From Silene conica (Eukaryota; Streptophyta; Magnoliopsida; Caryophyllales; Caryophyllaceae): 64,000 bases of DNA. The DNA lies in contig CM055311.2 of the NCBI GenBank assembly GCA_029255685.2, forward strand, positions 5,008,269 to 5,072,268, written 5' to 3'. This document shows, in pieces, positions 11,601 through 21,733 of the stretch (the stretch's first letter is position 1; every line of letters starts with the position of its first letter). The translations under genes and the position numbers were made by a program. The notes under the pieces are model-generated. The model worked only from the letters and a program-made list of their open reading frames with translations. It was not told where the DNA came from and did not search any database.

Positions 11601-13020
11601 ACCAATATTCATCCTCGTAGATTGGTCCTGTATAACACAATGATCATTATAAAATGTTACAACGCAATTATTTTCTGTAATTAATTGTTGTATTGAGATT
11701 TATTCACAAGTTAAAGTTAGCACATAAAGAACGTCTTTGAGTACAAAATTGTCACTTATTGTGACTCTACCATGGTCTTCTGTCACAATTCGTGAACCGT
11801 CAGGAAGACTTACGGTCGACTTTACACCACGCCAAATACTATCTAGCAAATCTCGCCTACCCGTCATATGGTGTGAGCATCCACTATCGAGCAACCAATG
11901 ACCAAAATTATCAGAATTCATACCTGATTTCGAGTCACTACCTTCACTTTTAGAGCTTAAAAGCGATCGCAATTGAGCCATCTCATCTGGTGTGAACCCC
12001 TGTTTTCCATCATCAGTGGTTGTGGTCACTGCATTGGCGTGTTGCTGTCCTCCGCGGCCTCTGCCGCTCCTGCCACGGCCTCGGCCACGGCCTCTGCTTC
12101 GACCGCTAATACCGAGTTTTTCCCAACATTTATCTTCTGTATGCCATAGTTTGTTGCAATGTGTACAACGAATGATATTTGGTGCATCTTCATCTTTAGT
12201 CAATTCAGAATTTCGAGAAGAACTGTTCGTGACTTGTGCTGCCATGGCGGCTTCCGTGGTCTCCTCCTTCATTTTGGTCACCATCCTGTGACGCTCTTCA
12301 CGCAAAATCAGGGCATATACCCTACTCAATGAAGCAATTTCATCTTCCATCAATAAATTGGACCGAACATGTCCATATAGAGTTGTGTCGAGCCCCATTA
12401 AGAACTGGTGAACTTTTTCTTCTTCTCGATCCTTAACTATTGCAGCACTCGCTCCACAAGTACACGTGGGTATTTTCGAATAATTTCCGAGTTCATCCCA
12501 AATAGCCTTGAGTTGAGTATAATACTCGACTACGGATTGAGTTTTCCCTTGCTTGCACTCGTTTAAATCAGCCTTAAGTTGATGGACCCGAGGCGCATTC
12601 CCGGTGGAATATCGATCACGGAGTTCCTTCCATATTTCAGCAACCGTTTCCGAAAAAGCTATGCTTGGATGAAGTTTCTGATTGATTGAGTTTCTCAACC
12701 ATGCTTTAATCATAGCATTGCATTGACGCCAAGCAACGGCTTCCATGGTTTCTTCCGCACCTTCCACCACGACTGGTCTCTTAACGATACCCTCGATGAA
12801 ACTTAATTTATTTTTAGCATCGAGACCGTTACGCACCGCATCTGCCCATAATTGATAATTGTCTCCATCGAAAATGATTTGCGAAAGAGACAGATTGGGG
12901 CTTTCACTTGGGTGTAAATATAGAGGCGAAGAATTGGGTATGTGTTCTTGTTTTGGAATATTCGGGATGCCTGATCCCCCTGTCATCTTGGATGAAAAGG
13001 AAATTTGTATGAGAGAAAAA
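8603..13020 (-). pseudogene. Copia gag-pol coding region, nearly whole fossil
   Basis: Minus-strand order begins with a Gag of the Retrotran_gag_3 type (HPSESPNLSLSQIIFDGDNY, near 12850-12920). A basic RGRGRGRG stretch follows near 12050-12110, with a zinc knuckle C-x2-C-x4-H-x4-C near 12125-12170. Protease LLDSGCSHHM is near 11870-11895, the pre-integrase motif WHKRLGHPSSS near 11490-11525, and the integrase core runs from about 11330 to 10860 (CDIWGPY, QSDNGTEF, QQNGRVERKH). The reverse transcriptase has YVDDMIIV near 9540-9565, and RNase H lies at 8640-9110 with a complete C-terminal region. The polyprotein would process itself and copy element RNA in cytoplasmic particles. It has about two breaks. 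Confidence 0.9.
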
Positions 13021-13059
13021 AAAAAATCAAGGATCAAAGTTCTGAAAGCTCTGATGCCA

Positions 13060-13255
13060 TGAAAACGGATGAACCAGGAGGAAGCTTGAAGGATTTCTTT
13101 TTTTATTGAATGAATAAGACGTTACATGCTATTCTATTTATACACTAATAGAATATACTTACTTAATGATAAACCTACAATTAAGACTATAAGATATACA
13201 TTAGAATAAATGTGATTAAGGAATATCCACATAATATTCTCAAGATACTTTAATA
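13060..13255 (-). repeat. 5' LTR of the young copia element
   Basis: 196 bp partner of 8400-8595. The primer site lies immediately inside and the target duplication CTCAA immediately outside. Confidence 0.92.
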
Positions 13256-13260
13256 CTCAA

Positions 13261-13746
13261 CTAGACTCTACTTTTTCATTTTACATTTTTTTTTACATAC
13301 TTATTAAATTACTTTTAGTGGGGTCAAGACCCACCAAACTCTTAAAGAGAGGTTTGGATTTTCAAGACTCGACTTAATAATTCCTCAAGACTCGAGTAGA
13401 TTAGTGGTAAAATTGAGAGAGTTTTGTCTTAAAACTTAACAAAGTCCAGTGTCAAAACCGCCAATAATCTTACACTAATAATTTAGTTTAGTTTGTGTTC
13501 CAAATTTCCAATGAGTTTCGGTAAATTATGAAATTTGGATCTTTAGATATTCTCGGTTATGGTTAAATTTTGATTCAACTAACGCTGAATCAAAATTTTC
13601 ATATGATTTAGGTTACACATTTTTTATCTTCAACTGGATAATAATATAATTATAAAGTTAGTGTAGTAGTCACGAATCACGATAATGTTCTATCTGATGT
13701 TTTCTCAATGCTTTTATGATCCATCGGCATCTTAAATTAAACTGAT
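13261..13746. other. Intergenic flank of the neprosin-like gene
   Basis: No exon could be recognised in this AT-rich 486 bp. The signal peptide and propeptide exons expected upstream of a neprosin domain are not here. Confidence 0.5.
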
Positions 13747-14827
13747 TTGGTTGTATTGCTAAATCATAAGGTTGCAACTCTAGCAATGCGAACGAAGAAC
13801 ACCGGAGTTCAAGGGAACATTAATTTATGGGGACCTGAAGTCGGTGCAAACCAACTTAGTTCAGCCTTAATTTTTGCTGCAAGTGACGATGGATCTGTGC
13901 AAAACTATATAGCCACTGGGTGGTCTGTAAGTACATTTTATACTTTTAGTAGCAACATATTTAATAAAGGCTCACTTCACCTATTACCATTTCTTATGTT
14001 GTATTAATTTGTCAGGTAAATTCAGCTTTATATCCGAATTATACTCGATTACACGTATTTTGGACGGTAACAATATCGTATTATTCACTATACCTTTTAT
14101 GAGTTCAAATTTCTATTTCTTTTATATTTTTCATTTAATTTTGATATTTCTATATAATGCAGAAAGATAGTGGTCAGACTACAGGTTGTTTCAACTTATT
14201 GTGCCCAGGATTTGTACAAGTTAGTCAAGATATTCCTCCCGGAGTTATTTTACAACCTTTATCAACATTTGGGGGATCCCAGTTTGAGATTCCACTAAAT
14301 ATCAGACAGGTCATTTTTAATTTCCATTTTTTCTTTTTAGGGAAACTTTAAATTATACCTTTATGTTTTTTTCTTTGCAATTTAACAAGAACTTTTATGC
14401 TATTAAGGGCGGACTCTGATTTATTTTCAGCTTTTTTTTGGCATACGAAATACAGGACACAAATACTGGTAATTGGTGGGTTAATTTGGGAGAAAAAAAC
14501 ATTGGATATTATCCACAAGAACTTTTTAGCACATTAAAAGGTGGTGCCGACGGCGTTGGATGGGGAGGAGAGATTGCAAGTCCAACAACAGAAGCCTTAC
14601 CAGGAATGGGTAGCGGCTACTTTCCTGAATTGGGGCCTGGAAAAGCATGTTATATTTCTCACATGCAATTGTTTAGCAATTCAGGACAAGTTATATATCC
14701 TGATGCAAGCAGTGTCATTAATTATGTTACTAAATCTGAATGTTACAAAGTTCAATATGTTGGAGATAAGGGTGGGGAATTTGGAAATTGTATGTTTTTG
14801 GGTGGACCTCCTAATTGTTCAATTTAA
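13747..14827 (+). pseudogene. Neprosin-family (DUF239) gene, 5'-incomplete
   Basis: Four coding blocks separated by AT-rich GT...AG introns resemble the neprosin C-terminal domain of plant secreted peptidase-like proteins. They are about 13747-13926 (HKVATLAM...NINLWGPEV...YIATGWS), 14016-14066 (NYTRLHVFWT), 14163-14309 (TGCFNLLCPGFVQVSQDIPPG) and 14432-14827 (NWWVNLGEKNIGYYP, GWGGEI, GMGSGYFPELG, CYKV, ending at TAA). The conserved Glu of WGGE is present. The more N-terminal catalytic Glu position seems to be Gln (ANQLSSA), which would argue against peptidase activity. The signal peptide and activation propeptide are missing: an in-frame stop precedes 13747 and a young copia lies 490 bp upstream. 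The last acceptor (CAG then C and eight Ts) leaves the reading frame one base out. It is probably a pseudogene, although an unannotated splice choice cannot be excluded. Confidence 0.72.
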
Positions 14828-14955
14828 CATGTACTTTATAACATATTCATGTACTATTTTAGACCATAATCAATGGTATTTAGGCCAATTTTAGTAGAGA
14901 GTATTTTTTTTTTTATATTTGAGTATTATTTTGAATTAATAATACTTGACAATTA

Positions 14956-15239
14956 CTTCCTTCATTCAAATCCAACCTACACATATTCCATTTTAATCCA
15001 TTCATATCCAAACTACCACTTTCCTAACAAAGCCAAAAAAAATTAATAAAATATCCTTATGAACACCAATTATTTACACAAAATCTCATTGAATGACCAA
15101 CCTTTAATCCAACATTACACATTTAAATTAATAAAAAAAATATCTTACACACTTCCAAGTGTACTTTTAATAATTTTTTAATATCTTTCTTAATATTTGT
15201 GCAAAAGGATATCTGCGCTTTGGATTTGAACTGAGGAAG
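14956..15239. mobile_element. Stowaway-like MITE
   Basis: A 284-bp AT-rich element. Its ends are CTTCCTTCATTCAAATCCAA and, at the right, TTGGATTTGAACTGAGGAAG, which are near-perfect inverted copies. TA dinucleotides flank both sides (14954-14955 and 15240-15241). This size, the CTYCCTYC-type terminus and the TA target fit a Stowaway (Tc1/mariner) MITE. There is no coding capacity. Confidence 0.75.
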
Positions 15240-15472
15240 TATATAATAACAAACTTATGAATGTCGTTGTAAGCCTATGTGTCAAGTGTCTCGGTATGGG
15301 GCTTTGTGTGTGTGTGTGAGACACAACTTTATTTTGATACCTTAAACTGATGTATTATATATTGATAATAAGAGCAATGGAAGAAGCAGAACAATTAACA
15401 CTAATACGTTTAACATGTTATCAGTGAACAAAAACACAAAATTAAAATATTAAAATATCCAACCCTAGCCGT

Positions 15473-16125
15473 CATGACGAACGGCTCCAGCTTCGGCTCC
15501 GGCACGAAGATCGATGCTCTTCCCCGTATTTTCTTGGTCCTCAAGACAAACCTTGTGATACTATCACCCATGTCCGTTTAACGTTGGACAACTTCGATGA
15601 ATGGGCACACGATATTCGCGTAGCCCTAAAATCCTGCCGCAAATTCGCTTTCGTTAATGGTGCCATAAACAAACCCAAAGCCCCTTGTACTCTGGATGAC
15701 TGGGAAACCATGCACTCTATGCTTGTGTCTTGGCTGAAAAATACTATTACACCAGAGGTACGTTCTATGCTTCCGAAATATCAAAACGCTAAACACTTGT
15801 GGGATGATTTACATGAGTGTTTTAGTGTAAAAGATGGGTCTCATATTCAACAAATCAAGGCCGACCTTTAAGACTGCCGCCAAAGTGAAGGTATGTCGAT
15901 TGCAATTTATTACGGGAAATTGTGTCAATTGTGGAATTATTTAGACAAACATGAACCAATTATCTAGTGCAAATGTTGTAATAATTGCACTAGCGATAAG
16001 TTATATTCCGCGCGTCGTGAGTCTGACCGTCTCCACCAATTTCTGCTTGGTTTACTCCCTGCCCCATATGCTTCCTTGCGTTCTGTTATACTCGCCCAAA
16101 CGCCTTTGCCTACTGTTGCGCGTAT
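15473..16125 (+). pseudogene. Old copia gag remnant, left part (fossil)
   Basis: The frame starting ATGACGAACGGC encodes copia Gag (UBN2/Retrotran_gag-like) features: LDNFDEWAHDIRVAL, FVNGAINKP, VSWLKNTITPEV, LWDDLHECFSVKDG, HQFLLGLLPAPY and ILAQTPLP. It is a broken fossil with a few breaks. At 16126 it is interrupted by the long-LTR gypsy-like element G1. The other side of the interrupted Gag is recognisable from 42212, and both sides carry the 5-bp duplication CGTAT. No LTR of this copia was recognised upstream. Confidence 0.75.
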
Positions 16126-17436
16126 TGTAACATCCCGCATTTTCGTAAACAATATTTAAAGGTTTTAAGTTCAAGCTCGAGAAATAATTTATATTTCGTA
16201 ATTTTTGGGATTTCATCTAAATAACTGATTAATTTATGTGAGAATATTTTAAAGGATTTAAATAAGATTTCATTTAATTGCGTAATTTGCGTCTTAGCAA
16301 TTTAATTTCATAGCCCGGAAAATATTTATATTGTCTTAAGTTTATAGTGACCTTAAGTCGGTGTCTTAGCTTAAACTGTCTTAAAACTTGTCTTATGGGC
16401 CTAACTTGTATTGTTAATGGACCAATTTCCCTTCTTTTTCCTCACAAAACCCTAACTCCTTTATCCTCTACCTCCCTCCTTCATTTCTTTTTTCAGATTT
16501 AAAACATAACAACAAACACATTCTTGAGAATTTCTCCTTCAATCTTAAAATGCTCATAGAATCTTCGTTTCTTATCCGATTGAGACGATTTTCGCGGCCA
16601 CGGATTCCTTGTCTCGAGCCCGTTGTTTTAAGGTAATCAATCTTGCATTTTGTGACAGTTGAAATTTCGGCCTGTTTGAAGTATTTCGAAATTCGTGAAT
16701 AAGTTGTGATGTTTTGTCGTTTTAGGCGGTGTTTGTGTTAGCCCGGAAGAGGACTTGGTGATTATTGAACAAGATCTTGACGGTTTCGCTAAGTAAAGGT
16801 GACAATTAAGAGAAACTCGGCCTTATTTGTGATATTAGCACTTTTCTTGTTTAAGTTGGTTTAAGTTTCTGATTTTGCATATTATTGTTGTTGTTGGAAC
16901 TTAGAAACATGATAGGATTGTGCACATATGATGGTTATATGCTTAGGTTATGTTTCACATGCTTAGTTGTTGATTTTCAGAAATTTGTGCTTAAGACGGA
17001 TACAAATAATAATCTTGTTGATGATTGTTTGTGGAATTAATTGCTGGTAGTTGGTGTATTTGATGATTTTATATGCTGGGTAATCTTTGTATGTTGTGAT
17101 TTTAGAAGTATTGAATCGATTTGAGGAGTTTTGAGTCTTATAGAGAATTGCGATTTTGCGTACAGATGACTCTGAGCCGGTAGGCTGATCGGCAGCCGGT
17201 CGGCCGGCTCAGAGTCGGTGTGTTAAAATTTTGAATGTTCTGAATTTAGGAGAAAGGGTTCTGAGCCGGTAGGTCGACCGCCGGTCGACCGGCTCAGAAT
17301 CCCTCTTGTGTGTTGTGGGTTTTTTGCAAAGGCTTGGGAAGAGACTCCCAGCCGGCAGACCGGCAGCCGGTCCACCGGCTGAGAGCCTCTCCTCGTTGTT
17401 TTAAGTTTTGATGATGGCTTATGGGAAGGGACTCCC
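16126..17436 (+). repeat. G1 5' LTR, left portion
   Basis: Matches 39154-40455 at about 98-99 percent. It includes three GC-rich palindromes (about 17168-17216, 17256-17303 and 17341-17389) and ends where G2 begins, at GGGAAGGGACTCCC. Confidence 0.85.
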
Positions 17437-18460
17437 TGTAACAACCCGTATTTTCGTGATTTATATTTAAAGGCTTTTAATTAGTTTTAAGTAATAAAAT
17501 ATATTTTTAAAAGTTTCAATGATTGTTACGGGATAAAATAATATTTTAATATTTGATGTTAATTCATTTTAAAATAACACTTTAATGATTATTGATAAGT
17601 TAATTTTAAAATGTTCCGTTAAGATCCGTCTTAAGAACCTTAAGTCCTTAAGACGAATATAACTTGGCAAGTAATCCGACTCAACAAAACCCGTTTGTGT
17701 TATCCAAGTCCGTTTTTCCTTGAAACGGAAAAGGACAACTAAAGCCCCTAAAATTTCTAAGGTGTCGCCATTTTATCATCCTCAAAATAAAACAACTGAC
17801 ATTCCTCATTTCACAAAACCTCCATAATTCTTCATCTTCTTTTCCATTTTTCTCCATCATCCGTTCACCGAATCAAGGTAATAATCACATTTTCGGAATC
17901 CTCATCGCATTTGCAAGCCATCCGTCACTTCCGTTTCTCGTTTCCTTCAACTCGAAATTTGGGCTGTTTTGAGTATACTTCGAATTTAGCCTCTTAACAC
18001 CGTTTTGCTTGTTGTAGGGGAAGGCTTAGAGGATCCTAAGGAAGTTAGTGGCAAGATTGAAGAAGAGATTGGAGCTTAAACGCTTAAAAGGTGACGATAA
18101 TGAGAAACTCGGCCTTATTGTGAATATTAGCATTTTTGATGATTAAGATGATTTAAGTTTCTGAAATTTCATATCTTTATTTTTGTTTGGACCTAGTATC
18201 ATGATAGGAATCCTTCTTAAAGGCCCTCACATACTTGTTGATGTTATACATGTGTAGTTGTTCATTTTTCAGAAATTCGTGTTTTGCGACGGATACAAAG
18301 TATAATCATATTGAGGATTATTATGGGTTTATTTGCTGTTAGGTAGTGTTATTGGATGAATTGTGATATTGGGTAAACTTCATATGTTGAAATTCTTAAA
18401 GTTTGGTATCGATTTAATGGAGTTTTGAGTTTACTGGAAAACACGATTTTGAGGTCAGGC

Positions 18461-18776
18461 TCTCTGAGCCGGTTGATCGACCGGCCGCCGGTTGACCGGC
18501 TGGGAGTGCGTTTCATTGTTTTTGCGAGTTTTGACAATACGTAGGATTGGGGTGCCCAGCTGGTCGACCGGCCGCCTGCCGACCGGCTGGGAGCCTCTTT
18601 GGCAAGATTAGCGTATTTCGTAATTAGAAGAGACTTGGTTCCCCAGCCGGTGGACCGGCCGCCTGCCGACTGACTGGGAACCCTTTGACCTTTGTTCGTT
18701 TGTTTTTAAAAGAAGGAAGTAGGAGATTGGGTGCCCAGCCGGCGGACCGGCTGCCTGCCGACCGGCTGGGGACCCC
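18461..18776 (+). repeat. GC-rich palindrome array in the G2 LTR
   Basis: Four palindromes centred on CCGGTCGACCGGC-like cores (about 18461-18507, 18550-18596, 18637-18682 and 18729-18776) are spaced by AT-richer DNA. The outer flanks pair too. For example, GGTTCCCCAG pairs with CTGGGAACC in the third, and GGGTGCCCAGCCGG with CCGGCTGGGGACCC in the fourth. Confidence 0.85.
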
Positions 18777-19067
18777 TGAAGCTTGTTTTTAATTCGAATT
18801 CGTAATTAGTCCGTAACTTTTAAACGGTTTATCGGTTTTGATTGAAACTCGTTCTTCGTACCTTTGATGCGTGTTTGAGGTCCCCGGAGGATGGGCGACA
18901 CTATATTGGGTTCGGGAATGGAGTGAGGATAGAGACCCCCCGGTCGGGTAACCGAAAGGGAAACCGGCTCTCCCTCGTCTTAGTTCCCGGGATCAATTAA
19001 GTGTTGTTTAGTGGTTTAAGAAGTTAGAACTATAGGTTAGTTTCTATCTTTGGATGTTAATGGTTGA

Positions 19068-19625
19068 GTTGTATGTCGCGTGATAGGATATGTGTTAAGT
19101 TCACCTCTGGACTCATTACGTGTTTTGTATGTCGCGTGATGGGATATGTGTTAAGTTCACCTCTGGACCCATTACGTGTTTTGCTTGTGGCGTGTCAGGA
19201 TATGTGTTAAGTTCACCTCTGGACCTGACACGTGATCGGTTGTCGTACACGGGATATGTGTTAAGTTCACCTCTGGACCCGGTGTGCGATAGCCGTGTAT
19301 TGGGATATGTGTTAAGTTCACCTCTGGACCCAATACTTGTTTGTAGCATTGGGATATGTGTTAAGTTCACCTCTGGACCCTTTGCTTGTGGATGTATGTT
19401 GGGATATGTGTTAAGTTCACCTCTGGACCCGACATTTGTTTGTAGTGGGATATGTGTTAAGTTCACCTCTGGATCCATTACCGTGTTATGTATAGGGATA
19501 TGTGTTAAGTTCACCTCAGGACCCTTTACTTGAATTGCATGTTGGGATATGTGTTAAGTTCACCTCTGGACCCGACATTGTTTGGTAGTGGGATATGTGT
19601 TAAGTTCACCTCTAGACCCATTGCT
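19068..19625 (+). repeat. Array of eleven covarying hairpin units, G2 first LTR
   Basis: Eleven units share a nearly constant centre (ATATGTG, TTAAGTTCACCTCTGG), usually bounded by GGG and CCC. The flanking sequences change from unit to unit but mostly remain complementary within each unit. CGTGTCAGG (19191-19199) pairs with CCTGACACG (19224-19232). GTATTGGG (19297-19304) pairs with CCCAATAC (19329-19336). ATGTTGGG pairs with CCCGACAT through a G.U pair. Unit spacing is about 45-60 bp. Confidence 0.85.
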
Positions 19626-20358
19626 AATGTTTACTGATGTTTATATCTGCTTGCCTTGAGATTGGTACAGTGTCAGATATGCATGATGAGGTTAATGATT
19701 GTATTACTTGAGTTATAGTTTGTTCATCCAAGGCATTGGATGACTCTCTGATCAGTTTCATAAATAGTTGGACTGAATGACCCCCCGATTGGGTAACCAT
19801 TAGGGGAACCGGCTCTCCTTCCAAACGGTTTATGAAGTTGGTTGAGAGCCGTGCATTAGTGATTGCATGATAGTTGTCGATCAGTTAATGAGATATTGTT
19901 ATACTTCACATGTTCATATATGTTGAAGTATTTTGTTTGCTTTACTTGTTACGTGTTGTCACAAAAGGTGGCTAGGAGAACTCTAGTCACTCCCCACTGA
20001 TTGTGGCGTACATGTTTTCATGTATGTAGGTACATGCAGGTTGGACGGGGTTCACTTGAGATCTAGCGAGTGATGATCCTTTCATCATATGACTTACACT
20101 TCATCGATTAGCTAGACTCTTAGTTTTGATACAGTTCATGTTTTGTGCCTGTAGGGATGTTCCATCCCATGCTTTGTATATATTTGGTTTTCGTACTTAG
20201 AACTGTTATACTTATCTATTTTGTTTATATCAGTTTCAGTTTACGTTTCAGTTTTTAATTCACCTCGCATGATGTTTATGTATAAAAAGTTTTAATTCCG
20301 CTGCATTTTTAGTACTTTGTGTGTTTTATATTTCCGCTTTCGCGAGGGGTTTTACAGT

Positions 20359-20370
20359 TGGTATCAGAGC
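20359..20370 (+). other. Primer binding site, G2
   Basis: TGGTATCAGAGC lies two bases inside the LTR end and is complementary to the 3' end of plant initiator tRNA-Met. The same site recurs at 26593, at 45539 (G3), and in the copia families at 29477 and 53281. Confidence 0.85.
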
Positions 20371-20527
20371 ATTATTGCTCCCGACGCACTCATGTGACCC
20401 CTAACCTTAACTTGACCAAATAAATAAATAATGAATGAGAGATGGGGTAGATATAAGGACTTATATGGTAGTCTGTTTGTGCCTTGTTAGGGATACGTCT
20501 AACGGTTTATTCTCTTATGATTGAAGA

Positions 20528-21733
20528 ATGACAGAGCCAATTAATGATGAGAATGCTGAGACGCAAGCCCTCATTCAAACTCTTCAGGATTGCATAGCTA
20601 GGTCGTCTATGCCTTCTTCTTCATTTCAAACCTCGGGAAGTAACCAACCTGGAGGATTGGCTTGGATTATCACCCAGATGTGGAGGAATGCAGCTAAGAC
20701 ATTCGAAGGAGAGACCAGTGCTGCGACCCTCACTACTTGGTTCTTTGACATGGAAAGGAACTTCATGATTTATGATGTTCGTCCTGAAGATCAGACCCGA
20801 GTAGCATCTCAGTTCTTAGTTCGTGGGGCTAGAAGTTGGTGGTTGACGATCAGTGTTCCTGCTACTCGTGACCCTACTTTCACTTGGAGTCGTTTCAAGA
20901 CTCTTCTTGGCATGCGGTTTTACCACAGGGACATACGTCAAGATAAGATGACCGAGTTCATGAACCTTCGCCAAGGAACCCTTTCCGTCCAAGCTTTCAC
21001 CAATCGATTTGAGGAGCTAATCCACTTTGTCCCACAGCTAGTTGAGAGAGAGGAAGACAAAGCCTATTTGTTTCGGAGCAAGCTTAATGCTGAGACTAGG
21101 AGTGTAGCCAGTGGTGACCCGACTTCTTACTTCCAGAGTTACTACGGTGTCTTACGAGCGGAGGACCCTTACCAGATCTATTGTGAAGGATCTAGAGCCT
21201 TCTCTCCTCCTCCACCGCCTTTGCATAGATGCCGAAGCAGGAGACCTCTTAGCCCTCTTGCCTCCTCTCCTCTTGGAAAAAGGAAGCGTCCCCAGAAGAA
21301 CAAGAAGTCCCAGGAAGCTAAGACTTCTCAAGCCCGGAGTATGAACCTTCCATCAGACGTTCCCCTAAAGTGCTTCAAGTGCCGCAAGGATCTTCATCCT
21401 AGAGTTAACTGTGACGGTGACCCTTACTTATGCTACTCCAGCAAGAAGCTAGGGCATCGCTCCTTCGAGTGCCCCGAGAAGAATGTTACCAGTGACAGAG
21501 CTATCACTATTGACCTAGAGGCTGAGACCAGTGGAGCTAGAGCTGTTCAACTTCAGGCTGAGACTGGAGTTCACCCTGACCCACCTACTGGTATGTTCAT
21601 GCCTACCATCTTATTTATGGTTAAGGTACTGGTAGCTGTTAATATCTTAGTCTTTTTCCTTGGACTTTCCTTGACTTTCCTTGAGGACTATCTGCATGTT
21701 CTCTTGATTCACCTAGTAGCGTGTTTATCCTGA
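20528..21733 (+). CDS. G2 Gag-like protein (401 aa)
   Basis: One open frame starts at ATG about 170 bp after the primer site. The Retrotrans_gag-like capsid region lies around residues 45-220 (QMWRNAAKTFEGET, TWFFDMERNF, SRFKTLLGMRFYHRD, QAFTNRFEELI). A proline-rich SPPPPPLHR segment and a very basic GKRKRPQKNKK stretch follow, then a zinc-knuckle region (CFKCRKDLHPRVNC, GHRSFEC) at about 278-315. Gag would package element RNA into particles in the cytoplasm. The last 45 residues or so are strongly hydrophobic (TILFMVKVLVAVNILVFFLG), which is unusual for Gag. No protease or pol follows. It is closely related to the Gag at 45708-47108. The superfamily call is from capsid wording and is fairly but not fully secure. 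Confidence 0.75.
   Translation: MTEPINDENAETQALIQTLQDCIARSSMPSSSFQTSGSNQPGGLAWIITQMWRNAAKTFEGETSAATLTTWFFDMERNFMIYDVRPEDQTRVASQFLVRGARSWWLTISVPATRDPTFTWSRFKTLLGMRFYHRDIRQDKMTEFMNLRQGTLSVQAFTNRFEELIHFVPQLVEREEDKAYLFRSKLNAETRSVASGDPTSYFQSYYGVLRAEDPYQIYCEGSRAFSPPPPPLHRCRSRRPLSPLASSPLGKRKRPQKNKKSQEAKTSQARSMNLPSDVPLKCFKCRKDLHPRVNCDGDPYLCYSSKKLGHRSFECPEKNVTSDRAITIDLEAETSGARAVQLQAETGVHPDPPTGMFMPTILFMVKVLVAVNILVFFLGLSLTFLEDYLHVLLIHLVACLS

Larger units (their letters stand above)
8400..13255 (-). mobile_element. Ty1/copia element, young and nearly whole
   Basis: A 4.86-kb minus-strand element with two 196-bp LTRs that differ at only about three positions. It is flanked by 5-bp duplications CTCAA (8395-8399 and 13256-13260). 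The primer site TGGCATCAGAGC (minus strand) occupies 13048-13059 and a purine tract GAGGGGGAG abuts the 3' LTR at 8596-8604. All copia domains are present in order. It is nearly whole, with about two breaks. At commonly used plant substitution rates, LTR identity near 98.5 percent suggests insertion within roughly the last one to two million years. Confidence 0.92.
17437..20356 (+). repeat. G2 first LTR (2920 bp)
   Basis: Runs from TGTAACAACCCG to GGGGTTTTACA. It contains four GC palindromes (18461-18776), a conserved block GGTCCCCGGAGGATGGGCGA near 18880, eleven hairpin units (19068-19625), and a conserved block GTGGCTAGGAGAACTCTAGT near 19967. A TATATATTT motif near 20177 could be a TATA box, by inference. 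Confidence 0.85.

Noticed and set aside
19116-19533. Open frames on both strands with periodic ICVKFTSGP or GELNTYP motifs
   Set aside because: These are translations of the hairpin repeat array. The periodicity comes from the DNA repeat and there is no start context or homology.
19083-19625. Direct repeats with variable spacers, superficially like a CRISPR array
   Set aside because: The window is plant nuclear DNA, the array lies inside an LTR, no cas genes exist, and the variable parts are complementary arms of hairpins rather than unrelated spacers.
20359-20370. tRNA-Met-like 3' sequence TGGTATCAGAGC, seen many times
   Set aside because: Only the 12-base complement next to each LTR is present. 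These are primer binding sites, not tRNA genes.
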